Shown in pieces: positions 1 to 11,319 of a stretch of DNA of 64,000 nt (position 1 is its first letter; every line of letters begins with the position of its first letter). The notes beneath the pieces were generated by a model. That model made no database searches, was not told the DNA's origin, and was given only the letters and a program-made list of their open reading frames with translations. Position numbers and translations under genes: made by a program. The stretch comes from Cyrtodaria siliqua (taxonomy: Eukaryota > Mollusca > Bivalvia > Adapedonta > Hiatellidae), in the NCBI GenBank assembly GCA_037043455.1, contig JAWPHD010005104.1:106646-170645 (forward strand). The letters are read 5' to 3'.

Positions 1-97
1 GTTTTCAAACACGTTTAATTGTCGAAATATCCCTTAAAAAATCCTGCTGATATAAGCTGTCCCATCGCTTATTGGACTGAAGGCAGGACCACATAAT

Positions 98-515
98 GTC
101 TTTGAGCAGTTGCCTTGTATATTCTTAGGCTTTTGTTTTATATTCATATGTAGATGATCATTTAGGTGTTTTACTTAAACTGCCGCCTAGTTTGTTAAAT
201 AATATATTTAAAGATTGATTCAGTTTCTCTGTCCCGTTTAATTGGAACACAATAGGGTAATCGTGAGATTTGGTGCGCATTGGAACCGGGTTTAAACCCC
301 TAGCGGCCTTTATACCACTGACCGTTCCAAAGGTATTATCCTATTGTCAACCGTTTTATGTTTGAGGTGTGGCATAAATTCTTATATTTATCTTTTGTGT
401 CGTTGTTTGTACTGAAAGTGTTATTTTGTTTGTGAATGCTATATTACCTGTTTGAGTATTATACCTATGTTTTAATATAGAAGATGCTGATATGAGAGCC
501 ATTTGGCACTCTGGC
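98..515 (+). mobile_element. RT-element 3' tail fragment
   Basis: Decayed copy of the 3' non-coding tail seen intact after the RT relic at 13.4-15.3 kb. Recognisable blocks in order are a TTTTGTTTTATATTC-like stretch, a CTGTCCCGTTTAATTGG block, AATAGGGTAA, GGTTTAAACCCCTAGCGGCC, CCACTGACCGTTCCAAAGG and CCTATTGTCAACC. No coding part remains. It is more diverged than most copies in the window and is assigned by block order alone. Confidence 0.7.
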
Positions 516-1440
516 GTAGAAGCGATAAGAAGACTGAGGGTTAATCATGAAAGAAAGAAAGTATACACACGACAGCTGTTGTATTATTGTCAGTTCCTAC
601 ATACTTACTATCAGGTGGTTTCAAATGTCATGATACAGAGTTTAAATTCATGAATGCCATGTATGTTTGTTCTTTCACAGGCTACATTGTGGGGTTATTT
701 TTGAGTTATATTGCTCATTGTGGGTGTTTTTGAATTGTGGGGTTACCTCCACAACGCACCATTTTCTACTTGTTCAAAATGACACTATGAGGTGGTTCCA
801 GGAATTTAAAAATACTATTATTTTGTGGGGTCATGCGAAATAAACACCACACCATCTGAACATTCGTATAATACCCACATAAGTGCTGTCCATACCCATG
901 ACGGACAAACCTCACAAGGTAAAACTGGCACAAGGTCGCTCTCGTCTGTACGTCCGCCATGGTGGGGCGGGGGATTGTTGGATCGTGGCACTATTGCATT
1001 TTCTCTTTGAAATAAGTGTAAGTGTCATTAAGGTCTAAGAACACATGATAAAATAATAAACGACTACACCCTTACTTTTACCTAATATATAATTATTGAT
1101 TCCTAAGTAATGCAGATATTTTGTGTTGCAAATCTCTTTAGAAAAGCTCGTCGCATACATGCATTAAGCTTTGAAGCTGTATAAGGTGGACACGGTACAG
1201 CCTTTCATGTAGTAAGAATATACATCGGAAATCAACATCCTGCATCTCATCTCCGTCTGATGTCGTCGGTGTCCCAATATAACCTAGTATGATGTGTTTG
1301 CGGAACGTTAAATCCTACTTCATTTTATTATCTATATTCCAGTAAAGTAGTAGATTTATAACTGAAATAAGTCCTTTATAATTGTTATGTTTCAACGAAT
1401 GGAAATCGGTAACATTTTTCTATAGTCACAGGAAAGAATA
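516..1440. other. unassigned AT-rich stretch
   Basis: Nothing recognised. Two overlapping short frames on opposite strands near 766-1010 share no family features and are taken as chance. There is a small G-rich patch near 955-975. Confidence 0.5.
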
Positions 1441-1617
1441 GACTTACGTTCCAAGGCGGTGGTAGCCCTATTGTCAACCCTTTTGTTTTGTGATGTCGCT
1501 TGTATTTATTATTACTTTTGCCTTCTTCTTTGTATGTTAGCGTGTTTGTTTCTGTGTTTTGTGGTTGACTGTCCTCCTTGAATGCTACTTTCCCTGTCCG
1601 ATCCTTTTATATTTCTT
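1441..1617 (+). mobile_element. RT-element 3' tail fragment
   Basis: Distal part of the same tail: GTTCCAAGGCGGTGG, GCCCTATTGTCAACCC, the T-rich block with GTTTCTGTGTTTTGTGG, and the terminal block TTGAATGCTACTTTCCCTGT. It starts abruptly at the GTTCCAAGG block, so the copy is truncated or rearranged at its left side. Confidence 0.75.
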
Positions 1618-3910
1618 TACTCCGGAATAAATGTTTTACGTTGACTTTATGCGCGTGAAAAAGACGCGCGAATAAATTGGACTAATCGCTAGTTGGCGTT
1701 TCAATTGGCCTAATCTGACGAGACCGATATCTGCAAGTAAAACGTATGACGTTCAAACATTTAATAGTGCATAATCCGTCGCAAATCCAGTCATACGACG
1801 TTAAACCATTTAGTTTTATTTCAATTCGTTCGTGATTTAAACTGTCAAAAAATGAAATGCGTTAGAAACTACTTAACCAGTATTGAAATTCTGATTTTTG
1901 TGACAGAGTGTATCTGTCGTTTAACGGTCGCACATAGTGTTTAACGGCTCCGTTAACGCGTCGCTGTTAAACAAACTCTACGACCATTAATCGACTGATA
2001 TACCGTCGCAAAATTCAAAACATTAATACAGTTAAGCCTATAAAACGTAAAAAACAATACCCAATAGTTTCGCATATGGTCCTCGAAAATAAATTTCTTT
2101 TTTTGGTCCAACATACCTAATATTACAGTTTTAGTTATAATTTCATAAGAAACTTTTTTTAACGATAGTACAGAATTAATATTAGTCATATCACTATTCA
2201 TTACTGTTATTTAATACGTTTATTATTGACTTATCAAAGCATAAATGGTATTCTATATTTTGTACAGATTTCAAGTCAAATAGGCTCATAAACACGAGTC
2301 TCTCCAAAATACTATTGCATTCGATTGTAATCTTATGTAATCTTATTTACTATAGCTTCTTAGGTTTTGATATATATAGTTATTAATGAAATGTAGGTAT
2401 TTGTTATTTTGAACTACGAATACAAACAACTTCAAGTATTTCCAACCAGGAAACTCGTTTTGAGATAACACGCGACCTGGCCACATTACAGGAAGAGGAA
2501 GTGCAAACGTTATTGAAAGATACATAAACCTATCAAATTAAAACCAAGGTTGGGGGCGCTTTGGGGGTAGATTATCTCGTCATATATTGTTAAAAGGATA
2601 TCTTCAGTGACTAATGTAGGTGCTTTTGAAAATACTACATCCTACTAGTTCAATACTTGTTTGGTTAGTCGTATCATTATAGGTTTTTAACGGTTTACAT
2701 GTTTAAATTAGAATTAATTTAATAAATATATTTTCGAAAAGACAAACCTTAAATTAATAGAGCGATACATGTGAAGGATCTAGCATCAATTGTTATTGAA
2801 TTTATTGAACCGGTTTTCAAAAATTATATAATTCGACAGCTTCCCGAGCATCATATAATTTTTACCAACTCGTTTAAGAAATTACAAATGTATTATGTTT
2901 ATCACATATTTCATAATGTCAGCTTACGCCCGAATGCGCGTTTTAACATAGTCGTAACCTAAACGTCGTTATATCTACCAGAGCGAGTAGATTTTTCATA
3001 AAACATTAGCGCAGCTCATGGCAATTTATTTTTTAAACTATTTCGAAGTAATTTCCGTTAACTGCTTTAACACCAAGTATAATATAAATGTTTTGAGTTG
3101 ACTTGGAGAAGTTATCTTCATAAACTAACACATACGAGTACGTATACTAACATCATCTCTTAATTATCATTGGGTTAAATGTTTATTATATTTATCACAT
3201 ACTTCCCTATAAATACGTTGTTTTTGAATATACGATACGACAAAGACCTAGCTAGTCATATCCATAAGGATTTCGTTGCCGGGCAATAAAGCCGGACAAT
3301 AAAGCTTTATTGCACGCATGAAATATAGGGTGAAAAATGTCATATCACGGAAGTAACCGAATGTTCATCTCGATCCTTTTACCGGAGTGATACGGAAATA
3401 ACCGATTAGCTACGATTGTATTCGATTTGTCACGGGTATTGTTTGTCGTCTGCGTTTCATTAGTTCTTCCATCCTGTTTTCGCGGCAGATTATTGGCTAT
3501 AGAATCATTATCCGTGGATAACATAACCACTTATGACAATTCACCTTGATTAGAAAATTTCAAATTCAATGGAATTCATTTTCAATAAGATTTCGGACGA
3601 ACATAAATGTTGTGTACCACTTACGCGACAGACATGATCAGACATGAGCACATCAGAATGGACGATCTAAAAAAACATTTTCACCCTGGAAAACAGCGTA
3701 GTAAGTGAGCTGAAGTTGAAATTTCGACAAAGCTCAAGTATATGATAAATAGAATAAAAATGTGTATTTTCATATCACACCCTATATCAGGGCTGAGACG
3801 CCATATCGGCCCAATACCCATTTATTATTCTCTATTTATCACATAACATCCCTTGTTAGCAGTGTCGAACATCCATTTATTATTCTGTTGTATGACACTA
3901 GTGTAATACA
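1618..3910. other. unassigned AT-rich stretch
   Basis: No gene or full repeat recognised. Near 3200 and 3836-3850 there are isolated TTTATCACATA(AC) boxes like those following the GA-palindromes, with no palindrome attached. Around 3280-3320 lies a short inverted motif (GGGCAATAAAGCC, GGACAATAAAGC, CTTTATTGC). These may be debris of the same element family. Confidence 0.45.
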
Positions 3911-4430
3911 GCCTGGAACGATATTGATTGGTTGAGTCAAGTTTACTACGCAAGTTTATTAACTGAAACTATTTTATTTATTACAAATTCACCCAGATCT
4001 GAGTCATAAACTTATTATTTGTGACAGCTTATAAAAATAATGCACGTTATGCAAAACATTGTTGTTGGTTTGTTAAAAAGTTGGCGTAAACTGCTATTTT
4101 GTAAAGAGGTAAAACACGAACTCTTTTATACGCAACGTTATGTGTGAGACGCGACGTTACGACGTCACATATTTTATGACGTTTTGGCGCTAAAGTGTGT
4201 CTGACGTCATGGCGGTTCTATGTCCATCTGAATTAGTTTTTACTAATTTGTATTGCAATGTTATGTGATAAAAAGGATCTTAAACTCGTTCCCATTCCAT
4301 AATAATATTTATGAAACTCGTTATGAATTATTTTTAATTTTAACTCGCCAAAAGGCTCGTTAAAATCAAAATAATTCATAACTCGTTTCAGAAATCTTAT
4401 ATGAAATGGGAACTCGTTTAAGATCCTCTA
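3911..4430 (-). mobile_element. GA-palindrome element, subfamily II (minus copy)
   Basis: Near full-length copy, inverted relative to the one at 47.1 kb. The palindrome is 4275-4426. Its arms pair almost perfectly except at CTCG sites (4285, 4317, 4344 opposite 4413, 4382, 4356), which read CGAG/CGAG on the minus strand. To its left (downstream in element orientation) are the TTATGTGATAAAA box, TGACGTCA (4202), a second CGACGTCAC, and a TTTTATACGC TATA-like stretch. The homology runs to GCCTGGAACGAT near 3911. No protein is encoded. Confidence 0.75.
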
Positions 4431-5254
4431 TATATTTCATAGAAATATATTGGTCATAATACTTGTAAATCAATAAGCCCTTTGTAAAATGTAATATTTT
4501 CGTTTACTGTCAAAGCTACTTTAATATTAAGACTTATGAAACGACATTAATTAAAATATGAGTTTGACAAGGAAACAAAGAAAAACAAGTTTTATTAATT
4601 AGCAATAATTTATGTGTTAATGAAATTGAGCAAATAATATACATTTGATAAACATTGCATTCAGTTTATCTGTTTTCAAATTTACCGCTTTTAAGTAAAA
4701 ATGAGACCAGTGCGTAAATGTAAGGTTCATGGGTAATAGCACTGCAGCGGTCATTTCTAACGATGGACAATGTTTGCTGGTAAGAATAACTTAAAATACA
4801 CCACTAAATATTTCTGCAACTGCCATGTTGGTTTTGAAAATGATACATGTGGTTGGTACTAATTGTCTACACCTTACTACAATAAGCGTACATATTATTA
4901 TTTTAGACCTATATGTTTGATTTCGCCCCGATTTGCAAGTCAAAACTGTTGCTTCTGATACATATATATACATTTGTTCTAGTTCTCTCGACTTATCTTA
5001 CTAGACGTATCAGTAAGCACTGTATGAATGAGTTCACTTCAACGTTAAATAGAACTCTTCATTAAAAATGCAAATGCGACCGTGTGCTATTAAAACATAT
5101 TTATGAAACAATCACAATTGTCTTACATTAGTATTAAATAATTGATAACAAAACAAAACATCTTTCAGCGAAACAGCTGTTGGTTATAACTTTAGGTTGT
5201 GTAAGTAAATACTGTCTAATTTATATTAAAAAGTGTATGAACTGAGAAATTTGG
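4431..5254. other. unassigned AT-rich stretch
   Basis: Nothing recognised beyond AT-rich sequence. The 60-codon minus-strand frame at 4791-4973 has no recognisable motif. Confidence 0.5.
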
Positions 5255-5368
5255 AATCGCCGAACACGATCAATAAAGATTGATACTGTTCATGAACGGT
5301 AGTGAGAACGGCTTGCTATCGTTCACGCCCTTTAGCCCCGGTTAGAGCAGAACGCAACATTTAAAGAA
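5255..5368 (-). mobile_element. TH element, subfamily A, partial
   Basis: Contains hairpin 2 (TGAACGGTAG paired with CTATCGTTCA, one G.T wobble) and the following block CGCCCTTTAGCCCCGGTTAGAGCAGAAC. The hairpin-1 stem has decayed. A copy of the tandem-hairpin element described at 17015-17415. Confidence 0.7.
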
Positions 5369-5931
5369 TTCAAATTTTTGACATAGCCTACTATACCATC
5401 TGATTTCTATTAACGGTGGTAGTTATCGTATACGACGGTAATTAGCTGTCCTATTTACAACACTAACATGAAGATGTATGACTGTAATCGTTTTCACAGC
5501 TCTCCCGAACAGCAAATATATCAATATGATAAGGCACTAGTAAAAGTTTGATATTAATATTTGTCATTTTTGGTAACACTTTATTGTTAAGTGTGCATGT
5601 ATATTTATAATCAACCCTTAAAGTCCTATTCAAACAAATAATTAAAATTACAAACTGAATTTATGAAATCGACATCAGAGAATCAAAAAGGTAACCTAAA
5701 CAATACACACTTGCACTAGTCGAGTCATTTTAAGTCATGCCTCATTAATAAACAAAACAAAATGTTCATATTAAAACGTGAGAGACAGTCAATGACCTGT
5801 ACAATACACAACATCAAGCGTAATAAAGACAGGGTAACCCACTTGGAACAGTAGGCAGAACAAAAAACGTTGAACTCGTGATAAGTACAGTACAGTCATG
5901 ATGTAGTAGATGAAATCGAAGTAGATTCAAA

Positions 5932-5965
5932 AATCGAACAGGAAGGGAGCATTCATGGAACGTAA
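5932..5965 (-). mobile_element. RT-element terminal scrap
   Basis: Only the extreme 3' end of the RT-element tail is present (AAAATCGAACAGGAAGGGAG, GCATTCATGG). It directly precedes the tandem TH copies. Confidence 0.5.
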
Positions 5966-5974
5966 CCATCCAAA

Positions 5975-6545
5975 ATAACGTAATTCAGTAGTGTTATTAC
6001 TTGCTGGTTCATTGGGATCATCATGCCCTCTGTTTGTGGTTTTAAAACTTATAAAACCAGCAATAAAACCGAGTCTGCTACTTTTATCTCTTGTCTGTGT
6101 GTGTTGCTTCCAAGGGATCCTCTTTTCAGTATGTATTGACCTTCACATTAGCGTTTATTTAGTGCTGTGTGGCGGTCGTAAAAAGTCGCCCCGACTACAA
6201 ATCGACTACAAATCAGTAGTGTTTATACTTACTGGTCCTTTGGGATCATCAAGCAAAATGTTTGTGGCTATAAAGTAGACTATCACATAAGCCGGTGCTA
6301 GGAAAGGTGTTGCACTTTAAATTATCTCTCATGAACAGACTCAATAGACCCGAGTCTGCTACTTTTTTCCCTTGTAGCATTTATTAAAGTATAATACCGA
6401 TTAAGACAGCGCTAGGTGTTGCAAATTATATTATCTCTCATGAACGGACTCAATACAATTGAGTCTGATACCTTTCTCTCTTGTATGTGTTTATTGCTTT
6501 TAAGCGATACCCTTTTTAGTATTTATTTGCATATGCATTAATATC
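5975..6545 (+). mobile_element. TH element, subfamily B, three partial copies head-to-tail
   Basis: Three partial B copies follow one another. The first ends ...CCAAGGGATCCTCTTTTCAGTATGTATT and is followed immediately by the head of the next (GACCTTCACATTAGCG near 6139). The second has the complete middle: GGTCCTTTGGGATCATCAAG, AAGCCGGTGCTAGG, CTCATGAACAGACTC and GAGTCTG. A third partial copy begins near 6385 and ends with TTTTTAGTATTTATTT near 6538. The 95-codon frame at 5991-6278 lies wholly inside these repeats and is not taken as a gene. Confidence 0.75.
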
Positions 6546-6694
6546 TTTAAAAGCAGAGTGAGAGACATCTCATACAAAATCCGGGTGCCATCTGAGGGTT
6601 GAACAGGTTATACTGTGCACCAAACCCCAGTCTTTCAGTCTAATGGTCCTCCACCAATTTTGTGCAAAGGGTGACCCTGGATCAAATTTGGTCC

Positions 6695-6957
6695 CGCACA
6701 TATTTTACATAGACAGTAGAATGACAATAGGATAACAGTGACATTTGGTACACCCTAGAACTTGGTTTAAATTCCCAGGCGCCTTTATTCCACTCACCGT
6801 TCCAAGGCGGTAGCCTATTGTCAACGCTTATATATTTGAGATGTGTTATCTTGACTTTTATACATTTTTGTAACAATTGTTTGTTTCTGTGCGTGTTTTT
6901 ATTTGGCGGGTTTTTAAATGATACTTTTCCTGTTCGACTTTTATATCTACCTTTGAT
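6695..6957 (+). mobile_element. RT-element 3' tail fragment
   Basis: Blocks in order: ACAGTAGAATGACAATAGG, GGTACACCCTAGAAC, GGTTTAAATTCCCAGGCG, CACTCACCGTTCCAAGGCGG, CCTATTGTCAACG, and the terminal TTTTCCTGTTCGACTTTTAT. A TH-A fragment follows within a few tens of bases. Confidence 0.8.
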
Positions 6958-6967
6958 GTATCTAGCA

Positions 6968-7065
6968 TTTTTCACTACCATTCATGAACAATCAAACCGA
7001 GACTGCAATATATTTTTTATATTTATCTTGTTCGCCGATTTCCAAATTTCTCTTTTCATGCTCTA
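6968..7065 (+). mobile_element. TH element, subfamily A, truncated
   Basis: Starts inside hairpin 2 (CACTACCATTCATGAAC), then hairpin 1 (eroded, AATCAAACCGAGACTG), then the tail block TTCGCCGATTTCCAAATTTC and TTTTCATGC. The left half is missing. Confidence 0.65.
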
Positions 7066-7467
7066 TTTTGTCTGCATAGTTAGCTGGGTATGTTGATGAT
7101 TTTAAGGATATATAATAGCAAATAAAGGGTTGTAGATGTTTTACATATCCGTCAGATAGCATGAGTTTTTATTAAATGTTTTAATTACACCTGCCTGAGT
7201 ATCTTGAGACAGGCTCAACATGACATTTTGCCACCGGAAAGACATTCATTAGTTTTTTTCTCCCCTTTAAATATTTAGTATATGTTGTCATTAATGCTGT
7301 TGGTGGTGTGTGCTTGTATTAGATTAACATTTTTTTCGCAGGTTACCTTGTCATAACATGTTGTGTTTCTTTAATTTTTGGTAAACGTAGACCATATTCA
7401 TTCATACAATTGGTGCTTTGATCCGAAAAGAACTTTCTTAAACGCTTCAGACAGCTTAACCTTTTTC

Positions 7468-7556
7468 TCTTATATGCAATAGTATTTCACCTTTTTCTCT
7501 TAATATATATGCAATAGTATTTCACCTTTTTCTCTTATATGCAGTTGTATTTCAGG
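7468..7556 (+). repeat. short tandem repeat, 3 copies of about 30-35 bp
   Basis: Three consecutive copies of CCTTTTTCTCTTATATGCA followed by ATAGTATTTCA. The middle copy carries an extra AATATAT. Simple local duplication. Confidence 0.85.
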
Positions 7557-7654
7557 GTGAACTTAAACATTATGCAAACATACTTATCGGTCACTGTAAT
7601 ATGCATATTGCCTTTATTCTACCAAATCATATTCGTTTGGTAGAAGTATCAATA

Positions 7655-8147
7655 GATATAGATATAAAAACATGAAAAGTAGCATTCAAGGACGACAGTC
7701 AACCACAAACACACACAGAAACAAAAAAACAACTTTAAAGATGAATAAAAGGCCAAATAAAACATTACATCTAGGATGCACCAAACATCACACTTACCCT
7801 ACTGTCATCCCAATAAAACAGGAAAGTGTAAATAAAGAAATCCCCGCCATGAACTATTCTCTAACAAACAAGGCAGCATTAATAGGTAAGATAAGTAAAA
7901 CACAAAGATGCTCCTGTATATATAAATACAAAAAAACGATAGCCTAGAAAGCAACAAAGAAGGTACTCAGTGACTTGGCAGAAACCTGAGCAACAAGAGA
8001 ACAAACAATTAAGGACACGACACGACAATATTGCAGACAAACATCAAACGTCACTGTCCTTTTGGGCTTTAGGTAGAAGTCATCTTAGGGTCCACAGCCT
8101 GTCCGGTCAGCGCATAATTAAAGAGGAAAGCATAGTGGCGAACTGAA
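7655..8147 (-). mobile_element. RT-element 3' end with last codons
   Basis: Read on the minus strand: about 24 C-terminal codons ending in DPKMTST-stop (stop near 8072), then the 3' tail to the terminal TTGAATGCTACTTTTCATG. The frame matches the C-terminus of the relics at 14.8 and 37.2 kb (HYAFLFN...TGQ..DP/EPMMT). The block between CTAGGATG and GTTGTTTTTTTGTTTC is shortened. 5'-truncated. Confidence 0.85.
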
Positions 8148-8232
8148 GTTATAATAAAAAGAAACGTGAATTGTGTTAAATATATTAATTTTAACAATGC
8201 GGTTGCAGAGATATGGGTTCATAAACAGGATA

Positions 8233-8822
8233 TTAAAGGGACACACCACAATTTTGATTTTTTTTTTTTCAAGTAATAAAATTAAAATCTCGATATATTA
8301 ATCACGTGTCGTTTTGACCTTAAAGGGACACATGGCAATCTTGAGTTTTATTCAAACATTAAAATTTACTCCTCAATTTACTTATCCTGCGTCATTTTGA
8401 CTTTAAAACTGCTTGCATATGATTAAATAAAAACTTGAAATTTCAATTATCTTCATTATTATCTTCATTATTTCACCAATTTTTTAAATATATTATTGAT
8501 GCACTATTATAAAAAGTTAGTAATATGTAAAAATAATTTGCTTTGAACTATTCTAACAATTACTATTAATGATTGAACAAATGCAAGCGAAGAGAAAAAC
8601 TAACGGGACGCCGTGAGTTTTTAAAAAATCAAGATTGCCGTGTGTCCCTTTAAACCTGCTTGAGTATAATTAAATAAAACTTTAACACATACATTGTTCT
8701 TCGTTAGGCTATTATTGGTGAAATATAATTAACAGTTAGTAATATGCAAACAAATATTGCTTTGAACTATTCTTATAATTAATATTAATGATTGAAAATC
8801 AAGATTGCCATGTGTCCCTTAA
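8233..8822. mobile_element. TTAA-flanked MITE (outer copy, interrupted)
   Basis: The outer element is bounded by TTAA (8233-8236 and 8819-8822) with inverted ends AAAGGGACACACCACAATTT and AAGATTGCCATGTGTCCCTT. It is split at its internal TTAA by a second copy of the same family. The right half (CTGCTTGAGTATAATTAAAT...) continues where the left half (GTCGTTTTGACC) stops, as shown by the uninterrupted order GTCATTTTGACTTTAAAACTGC inside the inner copy. It has no coding capacity. TTAA duplication would fit a piggyBac-type transposase acting in trans, but this is inference. Confidence 0.85.
8320..8653. mobile_element. TTAA-flanked MITE (inner copy)
   Basis: Complete 326 bp element between TTAA duplications (8320-8323, 8650-8653). 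Terminal inverted repeats are AAAGGGACACATGGCAATC and GATTGCCGTGTGTCCCTTT (near perfect, about 23 bp). It is nested in a relative of itself and closely matches the copy at 58.28-58.60 kb in opposite orientation. Confidence 0.9.
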
Positions 8823-8874
8823 GGTACAATATTCCCTTAATTTGGATTGGAATATTCCGTGGACCGTTTTTGTT

Positions 8875-9165
8875 TGCTATTATTTAAATAAATACTGAAA
8901 AGGTGATCCCTTGGAAGCAACAAACACAAACAAGAGAGAAACGTAGCAGACTCGGTTATAGTGAGTCTGTTCATGAGAGGTAATTACAAGATGCAACACC
9001 TTTCACGCCTCCTAGCACCGGCTTAAGCGATATTCTACTTTAGAGCAACACAGAATGGGCTTGATGATCCCAAAGGACCAGTAAATAATAACACTACTGA
9101 GTTGTAGTTGGGGCGACATTTTATACAGCACAAAGGACACGCTAGTGTGAATGTCAAAGTTCAGA
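8875..9165 (-). mobile_element. TH element, subfamily B, near complete
   Basis: Best single B copy. Plus-strand order: AATAAATACTGAAAAGG, GATCCCTTGG, hairpin 1 (CAGACTC 8947-8953 with GAGTCTG 8963-8969), hairpin 2 arms (TGAGAGGT, ACCTTTCA), CACGCCTCCTAGCACCGGC, TAAGCGATATTCTACTTTAG, GATGATCCCAAAGGACCAG, GGGGCGACATTTT, CGCTAGTGTGAATGTC. The stem-1 sequence differs from subfamily A by a base-pair exchange. No reading frame is shared between copies. Confidence 0.8.
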
Positions 9166-9167
9166 AA

Positions 9168-9432
9168 AATACATACGAACGTTCGCCTCGCATGCCAAAG
9201 TTTGTGAGTCCAATCCTCGGCCGGGTCAATACCAAGGACGTCATACAAACGATAATGGTAGCTCCCTTGCTTGCTTGACGTTCAGCAAAGGATATGCTAT
9301 TACTGATCGTCCCGGTGTCAGATAAATATGACTGGTTGGGTTCTACGGTGTGGTATTCCAGGGTGGCAGCACTATACAGTTCAGATTTGAGCTTATTGCT
9401 ACTAGCCGTCGTGATATGACTCAAAGGTTCTT
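9168..9432 (+). mobile_element. tRNA-derived SINE, 5'-truncated (probable)
   Basis: Begins at CGCCTCGCATGCC and has a B-box-like TTGTGAGTCCAATCCTCGG, then a non-tRNA body (ACGTCATACAAACGATAATG, GGTAGCTCCCTTGCTTGC). The family appearance is that of mollusc tRNA-headed SINEs, recalled and not searched. The A box is missing, lost at the junction with the TH-B element. The overlapping minus-strand frames are not genes. Confidence 0.55.
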
Positions 9433-10260
9433 TAAAGCCCTATACATACATATTTCTGAAATATATACACTTATTACTGTTACAAGAACCTAGTTTATAT
9501 CGATCAATGAACATGTTGCGTCAATATCGAGGAGCATAAACACGAACATTGTTTTAATTCGAAGTTATAAACATATAATTTACGATGTGCTAGGCAAAGA
9601 CAAATCTACCTCTAAAATCACTAAAAAGTTTCCGATTATGTAATACACGAACGTCTTATAAATTCGTAAATACATTTCAAGTACATCTCATATCTCATAC
9701 TGTCCCATGTTTAAACGCAGTATACTGAACTGACGTGTACAACCAACTTAACCTGTTTCCCTTACTAACCCTCACGAATAAGTAAGACATTCCTGACGTT
9801 CACAAGATCTCCGGTTTTATATAACACACTCGTGATCAAATGAAATATACTACGTTGTATGAAAATGTAGGTCGACGCCATATTTATTGTATAAGCAGTA
9901 CTACAAGCATACATGTATGTACGCCTGATTGATTTAGTAATAAATTCCCGTTGACTAAATACAACAGTATGAGAAGAAATATAGCTATTAAAATTAGTGT
10001 GTGTGTGTGTAATTCTAAGGTTTATAGTCCGTCCGCCAACGAACACGTCAGGGTATACCTGACGCGATGGGCACAATAGAGTCTGGACTTTGCTATTAAA
10101 ATTAAACACTTCAGTTAGTATATATACCCGTACGTATATAATTGGATAATAGTAAATACTAGTTCAGCGTTTACGCAAAACTTAAACTTTTTTTGAGAAC
10201 GTGAAATCAAACACGGTTACAGTATTGTTTAGGTTTAAATGTGTTTAACATAGGATATAG
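9433..10260. other. unassigned AT-rich stretch
   Basis: No repeat or gene recognised. A short (GT)n lies at 9998-10010. The 114-codon minus-strand frame at 9765-10109 is unremarkable in composition, runs through the GT repeat, and has no domain I recognise. Confidence 0.5.
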
Positions 10261-10261
10261 A

Positions 10262-10620
10262 GGACATTAAACTAGTGCCTGTTTGATATTGAATTAATCG
10301 AACGAGTTGGATAAAAGTCTGTGCATCATATCAATGTTATCCAACGAGTTAAATAAATTCAATATTAAATAGGTACGCATGGGTGATTATATTGATCACA
10401 TAACTCCAAAAAAGCGTCAGAAACAACATGTATTAGTGTATGTGCCTATTTCCGTAATCAAGTATTTTTGCAAGAGAAAATTTCGATGTACTCCGAGCTA
10501 AATGGAAAAGACATAACGATGATTCGGCCTATATTTGCATATTTATCGAACTAGTGTAATGTGATAAATATATCATGGCTTTATTACACTCCCATATATC
10601 AGTAGTATGTGATAAATAGG
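10262..10620 (+). mobile_element. GA-palindrome element, subfamily III
   Basis: The palindrome is 10275-10376 (TTGATATTGAATT...AATTCAATATT arms, inner arms TTGGATAA/TTATCC), with CGAG on both arms in the same orientation. Downstream are GATCACATAAC, an octamer-like TATTTGCATATTTAT, CTAGTGTAAT, TTACACTCCCATAT and a final TATGTGATAAAT. It has the same order of parts as subfamily I but different palindrome sequence. Confidence 0.65.
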
Positions 10621-11319
10621 AGATACTTAAACATCATTAAACACAATCCAGCGAGAGTCAACGAACCGTGTTAAGATTCCGATTAAAATATTCCTCATTT
10701 AATTGATGAAACAACATTAAATAATTTATATACTGTCTTTCTAAACATACGCTTAGCAATAATTGATTTCGAGAAAATAACACTGCAACACATTAAGTAG
10801 TATATAAATATTGCATCCCAGTGAGGGTGGCAGTGGATATTGTCAACCTGAGGAAAATAATGTCAACCGAGGCGAAGTTTTTTTTTTTTTTTTTTTTTTT
10901 TCATTTATATTTTTTTATTGTCGTTTGGTAAATCAAGCGCTTACCATTGACATAATTTCAACTGTATTTTAATAAGCGCCTACCGAAAGCGTGTCGTTAT
11001 TGGAAAAACCCAAAACCTATTTGTATACTTCCCGTGACGTCACAATCGTGTAACAGTAAAAATTGTTGACCGGTGAACAGTAAAAATTGCTTCACGCCAA
11101 GGGTATGGGCAACTTATACAGGAGTGTAAACGTGAGGTATAATAATATATAATACTACTGTACGAGCATATCCTTGAAGTTTGGATGTAGTTTATTGGAG
11201 TGAAGATTATTCATTCGACAAATGGCTTCTGACTGATTTTGTTATACACTAAACCAAATTGCTAAGTACCTACCTAAGAATCTGTCAATAATATTCTCAT
11301 TGTTTTGTGTATTTATATA
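10621..11319. other. unassigned stretch with poly-T
   Basis: Contains a T homopolymer at about 10879-10901. Nothing else recognised. Confidence 0.5.

Noticed and set aside
5991..6278. 95-codon frame as a small membrane protein
   Set aside because: Built from two TH-B copies and their junction; not conserved in other TH copies.
9765..10109. 114-codon minus-strand frame
   Set aside because: Runs through a GT repeat, no domain, no second copy and no splice context.
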